The notes under the pieces: generated by a model
Seen by the model: the letters and a program-made list of their open reading frames with translations, nothing else
Told to the model about the DNA's origin: nothing
The model's database searches: none
Program-made: the position numbers and the translations under genes
Assembly (NCBI GenBank): GCA_022561985.1
Contig: JADFQE010000015.1
Span: 1 to 33,289 of the forward strand
Reading direction: 5' to 3'
DNA from: Chloroflexota bacterium
GTDB taxonomy: Bacteria > Chloroflexota > Dehalococcoidia > Lucifugimonadales > Australimonadaceae
DNA: 33,289 nucleotides
Part shown: positions 25,780-33,289 of the stretch, in pieces
Position numbering within the stretch: the stretch's first letter is position 1
How the letters are laid out: each line of letters begins with the position of its first letter

Positions 25780-28383
25780 GTGACGTCTCGACCGCAGACA
25801 CCCTCGAAGTCCGGGCCCGACCGGCTGCGCGCCCTGCGCAACATCCTGGCCATGGAGACCGCCAACGGCTTCGCCGATAAAGCGGTCTCCGGGGGCCTCG
25901 ACGGCTTCCTCCGCACGCTGCTCCGTGAGCCGGACGCCGGCCCCACGATCCGCTGGCTCGCGGACCACGGCCTGCTCTCGGTCGGCTACGGCGAGCTCGA
26001 CGCCACGCTGCGCGAGCGGTGGGCCCACGAGACGGCGCGCGTGCTCGCCACCGCCGGCACGACATCCGAGGAGCCGGCGGCACCACCCCCCAAGCGCCCG
26101 CCCGAGAAGCCGGCGGCGCAGCGCAGAGCACCACGGAAGCCCGCGCCTGCGCCCGCACCCTCGCCCCCGCCTCCACCGGCGCTCGACGCGCCGGTCCTCC
26201 AGCTCAAGAGCGTCACGCGCACCCACGTCACCAAGCTCGCCAAGATGGGCGTGGAGACCGTGCGGGACCTGGTTTTCCTGTTCCCCAACCGGCACCTGGA
26301 CTACAGCCAGCGCCGGAGCGTCGCGCAGGTGCGCCCCGACGAGGACCTGACCATCGTCGTCTCGCTGTGGGAGGCGCGCCAGGTGCAGATGGGCCGCGGC
26401 GGCCGCCTCCGCGCCACCGAGGCGGTCGTCGGCGACGAAACCGGGAACCTGCGCGTCATCTGGTTCGGCCAGCCGTGGCTCGCACAGACGCTCAACCGGG
26501 CGATGGCCAAGGGCTCGCAGAGCGGCAAGGGCCCCCCGAAGCTCGTGCTCAGCGGCCGGGTCAGCGTCTTCAACGGCCGTCAGCAGATGGAGTCGCCCGA
26601 GTGGGAGCCCCTGGACGACCCCGAGGCCGCCGACTTGGTCCACACCGGCCGGCTCGTCCCCGTGTACCCGTCCACGGAGGGTCTGCCCGCGCGGACCATC
26701 CGCCGCATCGTGCGCGAGGCGCTGGAGTGCGTGAGCGTCGACGGCACGCTGCGCATCGAGGACACGCTGCCCGGCTCCATGCGCGAGCGGCTCGGCTTGA
26801 TCGGGCTCGCCGAAGCCGTCGCCCAGGCACACTACCCCGACTCGGCCGAGGCCAAGGAGACCGCCCGCCTCCGCCTCGCCTTCGACGAGCTGCTGGTGCT
26901 GCAGCTCGCGGTTGCGGCGAGGCGTGGCACCGGCAAGCAGAAGGCGGCGGGCATCCCGCTCGCGCCGATGCCCGAGCCGGTCCAGGCATTCCTGCGCTCG
27001 CTGCCCTTCGCCCTCACGAAGGGCCAGGAGACGGCGCTGGCCGAGGCCATGCGCGACGTCGCGGCCGCCGAGCGGCCCATGAGCCGCCTGCTCCAGGGCG
27101 ACGTCGGCTCCGGCAAGACGGTCGTGGCGCTCGCGCTGCTGCTGACGGCGGTCGCTGCGGGTTACCAGGGCGCGCTGATGGCGCCGACCGAGGTGCTTGC
27201 GGAGCAGCACTTCCTGAGCCTGCGGCAGATGCTGGCGGGACTCGATACGCCCCCCGCCGCTCTGCTCCAAGAGCCGTCTGAGGGCCCGGGCTGGTTCTCC
27301 GTGCGGCTGGCCGGCCACCCAAGCCCCATCACCATCGCGCTGCTGACCGGGAGCACGCGCGCCGCAGCCCGGCGCGAGCTGCGCCAGCGCATCGCCGACG
27401 GGGCGCTCGACATCCTCGTCGGCACCCACGCGCTCATCCAGCAGGAGGTCGAGCTGCCCAACCTCGCCCTCGCGGTCGTCGACGAGCAGCACCGCTTCGG
27501 GGTGCTCCAGCGCGCCGCGCTCCGCGAGAAGGGGGGCCAGGGCGACCGGCGCGACCCCCACCTGCTGCTCATGTCCGCGACGCCCATCCCACGCACGCTG
27601 GCGCTCACGCTCTACGGCGACCTGGACGTGTCGACCATCCCCGAGCTCCCGGCGGGCCGCAAGGAGATCAAGACGCGCTTCGTGAAGGCCGCACAGGCCG
27701 AGGGCGCCGAGCGGTTCCTGGTCGAGCAGGCGCGCGCGGGCCGCCAGTCCTTCGTCGTCTGCCCGCTGATCGACGAGTCCGAGACGGTCCTGGCACGCGC
27801 GGCGACGGTCGAGTACGACCGGTTGCGCGAGACGACGCTGGCGGAGCTCACCGTCGGCCTGCTGCACGGACGGATGGCACTCGCCGACAAGCAGGCGGTC
27901 ATGGACCGCTTCCGCGCAGGCGAGATCGACGTGCTCGTCGCAACGCCGGTCATCGAGGTGGGCATCGACGTGCCGAACGCCACGGTCATGCTGATCGAGG
28001 GCGCGGACCGCTTCGGCCTGGCGCAGCTCCACCAGCTCCGCGGCCGGGTGGGGCGCGGCGAGCACCAGAGCTACTGCCTGCTGCTCTCCGATGCGCTCTC
28101 GGCCGATGCCAACGAGCGCCTCAACGTGCTCGTGCGCACCAACGACGGCTTCGCCATCGCCGAGGCCGACCTGCAGCTCCGCGGCCCCGGCGACTTCTTC
28201 GGCACGCGCCAGTCCGGCCTGCCGTCGCTGCACATGGCGAGCCTCGACGACCGCGACCTGCTGGCATCGGCCCGCGACGAGGCGCGCACGCTGCTGGCCG
28301 CCGACCCGACGCTCGCCACCCACCCCCAGCTCGCCGAGGCCCTTGCGCACTACACGACCGCCGTCTCCGACGACGTCGCCTGA
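25780..28383 (+). CDS. recG: ATP-dependent DNA helicase RecG
   Basis: FALTKGQETALAEAMRDVAAAERPMSRLLQGDVGSGKTVVAL...MAPTEVLAEQHF...VVDEQHRFGVLQR...LLMSATPIPRTLALTLYGDLDVSTI...GIDVPNATVMLIEGADRFGLAQLHQLRGRVGRGEHQSYCLL; GTG start. Confidence 0.97.
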   Translation: MTSRPQTPSKSGPDRLRALRNILAMETANGFADKAVSGGLDGFLRTLLREPDAGPTIRWLADHGLLSVGYGELDATLRERWAHETARVLATAGTTSEEPAAPPPKRPPEKPAAQRRAPRKPAPAPAPSPPPPPALDAPVLQLKSVTRTHVTKLAKMGVETVRDLVFLFPNRHLDYSQRRSVAQVRPDEDLTIVVSLWEARQVQMGRGGRLRATEAVVGDETGNLRVIWFGQPWLAQTLNRAMAKGSQSGKGPPKLVLSGRVSVFNGRQQMESPEWEPLDDPEAADLVHTGRLVPVYPSTEGLPARTIRRIVREALECVSVDGTLRIEDTLPGSMRERLGLIGLAEAVAQAHYPDSAEAKETARLRLAFDELLVLQLAVAARRGTGKQKAAGIPLAPMPEPVQAFLRSLPFALTKGQETALAEAMRDVAAAERPMSRLLQGDVGSGKTVVALALLLTAVAAGYQGALMAPTEVLAEQHFLSLRQMLAGLDTPPAALLQEPSEGPGWFSVRLAGHPSPITIALLTGSTRAAARRELRQRIADGALDILVGTHALIQQEVELPNLALAVVDEQHRFGVLQRAALREKGGQGDRRDPHLLLMSATPIPRTLALTLYGDLDVSTIPELPAGRKEIKTRFVKAAQAEGAERFLVEQARAGRQSFVVCPLIDESETVLARAATVEYDRLRETTLAELTVGLLHGRMALADKQAVMDRFRAGEIDVLVATPVIEVGIDVPNATVMLIEGADRFGLAQLHQLRGRVGRGEHQSYCLLLSDALSADANERLNVLVRTNDGFAIAEADLQLRGPGDFFGTRQSGLPSLHMASLDDRDLLASARDEARTLLAADPTLATHPQLAEALAHYTTAVSDDVA

Positions 28384-28548
28384 AGGGCATAGCCCTTCAC
28401 CCACTCGCCAGCGCAGAGCGCGGCTGACCGAGATCGCTGGCTTCGCGCTGGCCGGGCCGCTGAGGCTGATCGGTCCGACGAGCGCCCTGCCGGGGTCGTG
28501 GACCTGCCTCGGCCGGCGCGAGTGAGTGGGTGCAGGGCTGAGCCCTGC
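28382..28548. repeat. Palindrome-capped element E3 (inverted ends GAAGGGC-ATA-GCCCTTC / GCAGGGC-TGA-GCCCTGC)
   Basis: Left hairpin 28382-28398 then ACCCACTCGCCAGCGCAG...; right hairpin 28532-28548 preceded by CGCGAGTGAGTGGGT (inverted). Overlaps the recG TGA. Confidence 0.85.
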
Positions 28549-28556
28549 CGGGCATA

Positions 28557-29678
28557 ATGGCGGGCGTGCGTATCACCAAGCTCGAATGGAGAGGCATCCG
28601 GGTCCCGCTGCGGGACGTGCCGGCCGGGCGTGAGGCCGTGCCCGAGCGCCACGCGCTGCTGGTCTGGATCCACACCGACGACGGCCTCGTCGGCGTGGGC
28701 GAGGCATCGCCCGTCGCGCCGGGCCGTCCGGAGCACACCGGCGACGTCGCGAGGATCCTCCACGACCTCGCCCCCTCCGCCCTCGGCCTCCCACCGTCCG
28801 TCGCCCTCGGCGTGCTCCTCGCGCTCGCGCCCCAGACCGAGGCCGGGGACGCCGCGCGCTTCGGCCTGGAGACGGCGGCGCTCGACCTGATCGGCAAGCG
28901 CTCCGGCCGCCCCATCGTCACGCTCCTCGGCGGCGTCATCGACTGGGTGGGCATGCACGCGAATATCGGCTTCGAGGAGCCCGCGGAGGCCGCGCGCCAG
29001 GCGGCCGAGGCCGTCGCCCGCGGCTTCCGCTCGGTCAAGGTGACCCTCGGCTCGCACGACCCGGAGGTGGACGTCGAGGTCGTGCGCCTGGTGCGGACTG
29101 CCATCGGGCCGGCGGTGAGGCTGCGGGCCGACGCCGACGAGGTGTGGTCGCCGGAGCGCGCGATCGACGTGCTCTGCCGGCTCGGCCCCTACGACCTCGA
29201 CCTCGTCGAGCAGCCCGTCTTCGCCCAGGACCTCTCCGGCATGGCGCAGGTCCGCAGGGCGGCGCCCATGCAAGTCGCGGCCGACGAGTCCGTCGCCTCG
29301 CTGGAGGACGCGCAACGGGTGATCGACGCGGACGCGGCCGACGTCCTCGTGGTGAAGCCGTCGCGCGCCGGCGGGCTCTACGCCTCCCGCGCCATCATGG
29401 AGCTCGCCCGCGACCACGGCCTCGGCAGCATCGTGAGCTCCTCGTTCGAGACCGGGGTGGGGATCGCGGCGTCGCTGCACGTCGCGGCCTCCCTCGGCCC
29501 GGCGTCTATGAGCGGCATCGCGTCGGGAGCGGCGCTCGAGCACGACATGCTGACCCAGCCGCTGGTCCCGGTCCGGGGGCACATCACCGTGCCGCAGATG
29601 CCGGGCCTGGGCGTCGAGGTCGACCTCGATGCCGTCAACCACTACACCACCGACCTCGCCGGCGTGGTGATGGGCTGA
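28557..29678 (+). CDS. Enolase-superfamily protein (mandelate racemase/muconate lactonizing enzyme-like)
   Basis: VRITKLEWRGIRVPLRDVPAGREAVPERHALLVWIHTDDGLVGVGEASPV...RSVKVTLGSHDPEVDVEVVRLVRTAIGPAVRLRADADEVWSPERAIDVLCRLGPYDLDLVEQPV...VAADESVASLEDAQRVI. Start may be GTG 28566. Confidence 0.92.
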   Translation: MAGVRITKLEWRGIRVPLRDVPAGREAVPERHALLVWIHTDDGLVGVGEASPVAPGRPEHTGDVARILHDLAPSALGLPPSVALGVLLALAPQTEAGDAARFGLETAALDLIGKRSGRPIVTLLGGVIDWVGMHANIGFEEPAEAARQAAEAVARGFRSVKVTLGSHDPEVDVEVVRLVRTAIGPAVRLRADADEVWSPERAIDVLCRLGPYDLDLVEQPVFAQDLSGMAQVRRAAPMQVAADESVASLEDAQRVIDADAADVLVVKPSRAGGLYASRAIMELARDHGLGSIVSSSFETGVGIAASLHVAASLGPASMSGIASGAALEHDMLTQPLVPVRGHITVPQMPGLGVEVDLDAVNHYTTDLAGVVMG

Positions 29679-29888
29679 CCAGGGCCTCGCCCTGGACCCA
29701 CTCGCTCGCGCCAACTGACGCTCCTCTCCAGGCCGGTTGAGCGCTCGCCGGACCGCCACGGATGCGGCTCAGCGCTGGCCATGTACCTGTCATCCTGAGT
29801 GCGCGAAGGATCTCGTCCCCCGGCCTTGCTCGCTCGCCCGGGCTGCTGATGCTGAGCGGCAGCGAGCGGGTCCAGGGCAGTGCCCTGG
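29679..29888. repeat. Palindrome-capped element E4 (inverted ends CCAGGGC-CTC-GCCCTGG / CCAGGGC-AGT-GCCCTGG)
   Basis: Left hairpin 29679-29695 (immediately after the TGA of the enolase-family gene) then ACCCACTCGCTCGCG; right hairpin 29872-29888 preceded by GCGAGCGGGT (inverted). Confidence 0.85.
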
Positions 29889-29894
29889 TAGAAT
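29889..29894 (+). promoter_or_regulatory. Candidate argS -10 box TAGAAT abutting repeat E4
   Basis: GCCCTGG-TAGAAT-CGCCGC-ATG; 6 nt between hexamer and the argS ATG. Confidence 0.5.
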
Positions 29895-29900
29895 CGCCGC

Positions 29901-31574
29901 ATGCTCATCCGCGAGGTCATCACCCAGCGCATCGCCGATGCGATCACAGCCGCGCAGCAGCAGGGCGCGCTGCCCGCCTTCGATGTCCCGGACGTCGCGC
30001 TCGACCGGCCGCAGGACCCGGAGCACGGCGACTTCGCCAGCTCGCTGCCCCTGCGGCTCGCCAAGCAGGCGCGCATGGCCCCGCTGGCCATCGCCGAGGC
30101 GCTCGTGCCGCACGTCGCGGCGGGCGACCCGATCGATCGCGTGTGGGCCGCGCCGCCCGGCTTCCTGAACGTGGCGCTGAGCCCGGCGTGGCTCCAGCGG
30201 CAGGTGGACGACGTGCTCGCGCAGGGCGAGGCTTTCGGGAACACGAGCACGGGCAAAGGCCGCAGCGTGCAGGTCGAGTTCGTCAGCGTGAACCCGACGG
30301 GCCCGGTCCACGTCGGCCACGCCCGCGGCGCGGTGCTCGGCAGCACGCTCGCCAACACGCTCGCGGCGGCCGGCTTCGACGTCACGCGCGAGTACTACGT
30401 GAACGACGCCGGCACGCAGATGGAGATCTTCTACGCGTCGGTGTTCGCGCGGTACGCCCAGGCGCTCGGCCGGGCCGACGAGCAGATCCCGGAGGACGGC
30501 TACCGCGGCGACTACCTGGTCGTCCTGGGCAAGGAGCTTGCGGCGGAGCACGGCGACCGCTTCTTGAGCATGGAGCGCAAGCAGGCGGTGGCCGAGCTCG
30601 GCGCGGCCGGTCTGGAGCGCATGCTCGATGGCATCCGCACCGACCTCGCGCGCATCGGCGTCGAGTTCGACGTCTGGTTCCGCGAGCGCTCGCTGTTCGA
30701 GAGCGGGCAGTACGACGCGGCCATCGCCGAGCTGGAGGGGCGCGGGGCGACCGTCCAGCGGGACGGCGCGCTCTGGTTCACCTCCGCGGCGCTGGGGGAC
30801 GACAAGGACAACGTGCTCGTCCGCAGCACGGGGCAGCCGACGTACTTCGCGTCGGACATCGCCTACCACCGCAACAAGTTCGAGGAGCGCAGCTTCGACC
30901 GCGTCATCGACATCTGGGGCGCCGACCACCAGGGCCACGTCACGCGCATGAAGACGGCGATGCGGGCGCTCGGGATCGACCCGGAGCGGCTGCACATCAT
31001 CATCTCCCAGCTCGTCACGCTGCGCCAAGGCGGCGATCGGGTCCGCGCCTCCAAGCGCACGGGGCAGATCGTGACGCTCTCCGACCTGGTGGACGAGGTC
31101 GGGGCCGATGCCTGCCGCTACTTCTTCCTGGCGCGCGCGGCCGAGAGCCAGATGGACTTCGACCTGGAGCTCGCGAAGAAGGAGTCGGGCGACAACCCGG
31201 TCTACTACGTGCAGTACGCGCACGCGCGCATCGCGGGCATCCTGCGGCAGGCGAAGGAGCGCAGCGTGCGCTGGGACGACGGCGACCCGTCGCTGCTCGT
31301 CGACGACGCGGAGCTCGCGCTCATCCGCAAGATGCTGCTGCTGCCCGAGCACGTCGAGTCGATCGCGATGACGCTGGCGCCCCACGCGCTGCCGCACTAC
31401 GCCGCCGAGCTGGCGACGGCGTTCCACTGGTTCTACGACCGCTGCCGCGTGCTGTCGGCCGAGCCGGCCGAGGCGCCGCTGATGAAGGCGCGCCTCAAGC
31501 TCGTCGAGGCCGCGAAGACGGTCCTCGCCCGCACGCTCGGCCTCATGGGCATGTCCGCACCGGAGACGATGTAG
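29901..31574 (+). CDS. argS: Arginine--tRNA ligase
   Basis: VQVEFVSVNPTGPVHVGHARGAVLGSTLANTLAAAGFDVTREYYVNDAGTQMEIF... HVGH signature; ASKRTGQIVTLSDLVDEVGADACRYFFL; C-terminal DALR domain. Confidence 0.97.
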   Translation: MLIREVITQRIADAITAAQQQGALPAFDVPDVALDRPQDPEHGDFASSLPLRLAKQARMAPLAIAEALVPHVAAGDPIDRVWAAPPGFLNVALSPAWLQRQVDDVLAQGEAFGNTSTGKGRSVQVEFVSVNPTGPVHVGHARGAVLGSTLANTLAAAGFDVTREYYVNDAGTQMEIFYASVFARYAQALGRADEQIPEDGYRGDYLVVLGKELAAEHGDRFLSMERKQAVAELGAAGLERMLDGIRTDLARIGVEFDVWFRERSLFESGQYDAAIAELEGRGATVQRDGALWFTSAALGDDKDNVLVRSTGQPTYFASDIAYHRNKFEERSFDRVIDIWGADHQGHVTRMKTAMRALGIDPERLHIIISQLVTLRQGGDRVRASKRTGQIVTLSDLVDEVGADACRYFFLARAAESQMDFDLELAKKESGDNPVYYVQYAHARIAGILRQAKERSVRWDDGDPSLLVDDAELALIRKMLLLPEHVESIAMTLAPHALPHYAAELATAFHWFYDRCRVLSAEPAEAPLMKARLKLVEAAKTVLARTLGLMGMSAPETM

Positions 31575-31620
31575 GCAGGAGTCCAGCAAGATACCGAGGG
31601 ATGTGAAGCGGAGGTTCGCC

Positions 31621-31968
31621 ATGGCGGAGGGGCAAGAGCAATCCTGGCGTGAGCGAGGGAAGGAAGCCGCTCGTCGAGCGACTGAGCCCCTGACCACGGC
31701 GGCTGACGCCATATCGGGTCGGGGCATTGAGAAAGAGGTTGCTCAGTACTCCGAAGTATTTACCCAAGTGGCTCTCGGGCTTCACGAAGACCTGACGGCG
31801 GCCACCAGACAGATCGGCGAACTGGAATCGGCTGTTGCCGAGCTGAGGGTCGCGCAGAGGTCGCGGGATCGATCACTGTCTCGACTGACGAGGATCTCCG
31901 TTGCCGTCGTGGGCGCACTGGCCATAGCGGTCGCGGCACTTGGCGTGGGGACATGGGCAACGATCTAG
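31621..31968 (+). CDS. Small hypothetical protein with coiled-coil-like region and C-terminal TM helix
   Basis: MAEGQEQSWRERGKEAARRATEPLTTAADAISGRGIEKEVAQYSEVFTQVALGLHEDLTAATRQIGELESAVAELRVAQRSRDRSLSRLTRISVAVVGALAIAVAALGVGTWATI; start at 31603 or 31621. Confidence 0.7.
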   Translation: MAEGQEQSWRERGKEAARRATEPLTTAADAISGRGIEKEVAQYSEVFTQVALGLHEDLTAATRQIGELESAVAELRVAQRSRDRSLSRLTRISVAVVGALAIAVAALGVGTWATI

Positions 31969-32924
31969 ACGAAGTACGCAACCACTACGTGGACCTGTAT
32001 GGCGAGGCCGTTCGCTCGGCAAGCCGGCTGCAGGAGTTGCACGACCACTACGGACGCCGCTCCGAAGCGTCGCTGCTCGACGCGATCACGGCGACAACGG
32101 CGCTTGACGCGTTCTTTCTGAGCGACCAGGTGGACCTGGGACAGGTCACGCCGCAGATGCGAAGGGCGTTTGCACTGGCTTTCCCCAACAAGTCGCTCAG
32201 TGATCTCAACGATCTGTCGCCCGAATCCGCGAAGGGTTGGCTGGCCGCGTGGAAGGGGAAATTCTTTGAGGTAGTGGTCGAGGACAAGCTCAACGCGGGA
32301 GAGCAGGTCGGTGATCTCCGCCTTGGGCTCGGTCAGATAGCGAGGCTCGCCGACAGCCCCACCCAGCCCGGGTTCGACCTCGAAATCGTCAACAGCGACG
32401 GGAACATCGACCAGCCGCGACAACTCAAGGCAACGGAGAGCCTTGGCTACGTCAAGAAAGCGTTAGAAACGTATCCGGGCATAAGAGTCCCTGCCACGGC
32501 GGAAGCGGCGAGCGACCAGCTAGACGCCATCGTTAACAGCGGCATCGGGGACGAGGCTATCGACGGACAGGTTGCGGCGCCCTTGGCGGACTTGCTCGAC
32601 AACGCCATCAAAGAGTTATTCGAGAACATCGCACCGGGTCTGCCGTTTGTCCTCATCGCCACAACGGAGGGAGCCCGGGTTCTGATGGGCCGTCAGACCT
32701 TTCAGCAGGGAGTGGAGCGCGCATTGCGGCGAGGAACCAGGACGGGGGTGGCGATGAGTGCCGGTGCCCTAGCTGCTCTCGCCGGCGCAGGCGTGCTGAG
32801 CCTCCCGGTTGCGTCCTTAACGCGGTTGGGCATGGATCGGCACCAGATTGGCTCCACCTTGATCCGGAAGCTTCGCTCAGACCGTGCGCAACTTGAACCG
32901 CTACAGGCTCGATCCGATCGCTGA
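31953..32924 (+). CDS. Hypothetical protein with possible PD-(D/E)xK-like nuclease core (GFDLEI...QLKAT) and Gly/Ala-rich hydrophobic C-terminal segment
   Basis: GKFFEVVVEDKLNAGEQ...PGFDLEIVNSDGNIDQPRQLKATESLGYVKKAL; ...RTGVAMSAGALAALAGAGVLSLPVASL...; 16-nt overlap with the upstream gene. Confidence 0.7.
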   Translation: MGNDLDEVRNHYVDLYGEAVRSASRLQELHDHYGRRSEASLLDAITATTALDAFFLSDQVDLGQVTPQMRRAFALAFPNKSLSDLNDLSPESAKGWLAAWKGKFFEVVVEDKLNAGEQVGDLRLGLGQIARLADSPTQPGFDLEIVNSDGNIDQPRQLKATESLGYVKKALETYPGIRVPATAEAASDQLDAIVNSGIGDEAIDGQVAAPLADLLDNAIKELFENIAPGLPFVLIATTEGARVLMGRQTFQQGVERALRRGTRTGVAMSAGALAALAGAGVLSLPVASLTRLGMDRHQIGSTLIRKLRSDRAQLEPLQARSDR

Positions 32925-32935
32925 GCGCGGGGCTC

Positions 32936-33289
32936 CTACCCCTTCGTGACGCGGAAGAAGCGGCGGCGGCCCACCCGGACGACGGCGCCATAGGGCACCG
33001 TCGCCTCACGCTCGGTGAGCGCCTCGCCGCTCAGCGCTACGGCGCCCTGGGTCAGCAGCCGGCCCGCCTGGGCGGCGCTCGGCGCCAGGGCGTTCGCGGC
33101 CAGGAAGCGCGGCAGGTCCAATCGCACGTCCTCGGCCCCCACGGCGAGCACGCCCGCGTCGCCCGCGTGGACCTCGATCGACTGCACGTCCGCCGGCGCC
33201 TCGCCCCCCTGCACCACGCGCTCGAACCCGGCCTGCGCGGCGGCGGCGGCGGCGGGCGAATGGAACCACGACACCATCTCGACGCCAAG
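32936..33289 (-). CDS. tyrS: Tyrosine--tRNA ligase, C-terminal part (truncated by window end)
   Basis: LGVEMVSWFHSPAAAAAAQAGFERVVQGGEAPADVQSIEV...LPRFLAANALAPSAAQAGRLLTQGAVALSGEALTEREATVPYGAVVRVGRRRFFRVTKG; TyrS C-terminal S4-like domain. Confidence 0.85.
   Translation of the reverse strand, partial: LGVEMVSWFHSPAAAAAAQAGFERVVQGGEAPADVQSIEVHAGDAGVLAVGAEDVRLDLPRFLAANALAPSAAQAGRLLTQGAVALSGEALTEREATVPYGAVVRVGRRRFFRVTKG

Noticed and set aside
28382-28398. E-family hairpins as ordinary Rho-independent terminators
   Set aside because: Short 7-bp stems with no U-tract, present at start codons as well as stops, and embedded in a longer shared sequence with inverted ends. A secondary termination role remains possible.
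25474-28404. 976-aa ORF antisense to recG
   Set aside because: Same GC-driven antisense artefact; recG helicase motifs are complete on the plus strand.
29642-30385. 247-aa minus-strand ORF containing YQGTALDPLAAAQHQ
   Set aside because: It is a read-through of repeat E4 plus the antisense of argS; the 'ALDPLA' string is the repeat translation, not a conserved protein.
1-33289. CRISPR arrays, rRNA operons, prophage or integrase genes
   Set aside because: No regularly spaced direct repeats, no rRNA-like sequence, and no recognisable transposase, integrase or phage structural ORFs.

Overview
High-GC (~68-70% by eye) bacterial chromosomal window. Gene content and arrangement (DUF1385-rpmE-rpmA-rplU-gyrA; class III dioxygenase, Rieske oxygenase and enolase-superfamily genes) suggest an uncultured Chloroflexota/Dehalococcoidia-like (possibly SAR202-like) organism; this is inference only. 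About 28 protein-coding genes and one tRNA-Ser(UGA) are supported. Housekeeping genes: rpmE, rpmA, rplU, gyrA, thrB, lysC, sucD, sucC, recG, argS, partial tyrS. The rest are transporters and catabolic/redox genes. Most interesting observations: (1) a probable unannotated selenoprotein at 22186-22737 (-). An AhpD/CMD-family peroxidase-like gene is split by an in-frame TGA exactly at the second Cys of its CxxC motif (C-R-Y-U). A perfect 7-bp hairpin with a GUU loop starts 10 nt downstream, which is bSECIS-like. (2) A dispersed family of short palindrome-capped elements, xyAGGGC-NNN-GCCCTy'x' followed by ACCCACTCGC, at 1077-1217, 6827-~6905, 28382-28548 and 29679-29888. The ends are inverted, the stems covary, and the elements sit on stop or start codons; two proteins run into the element and end in KG(T/N)ALDP. 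(3) A two-gene, apparently lower-GC cassette at 31621-32924 between argS and tyrS: a small coiled-coil/TM protein overlapping a protein with a possible PD-(D/E)xK-like core and a glycine/alanine-rich hydrophobic C-terminus. Smaller observations concern an internal lysC start, leaderless-type promoters and tandem repeats.
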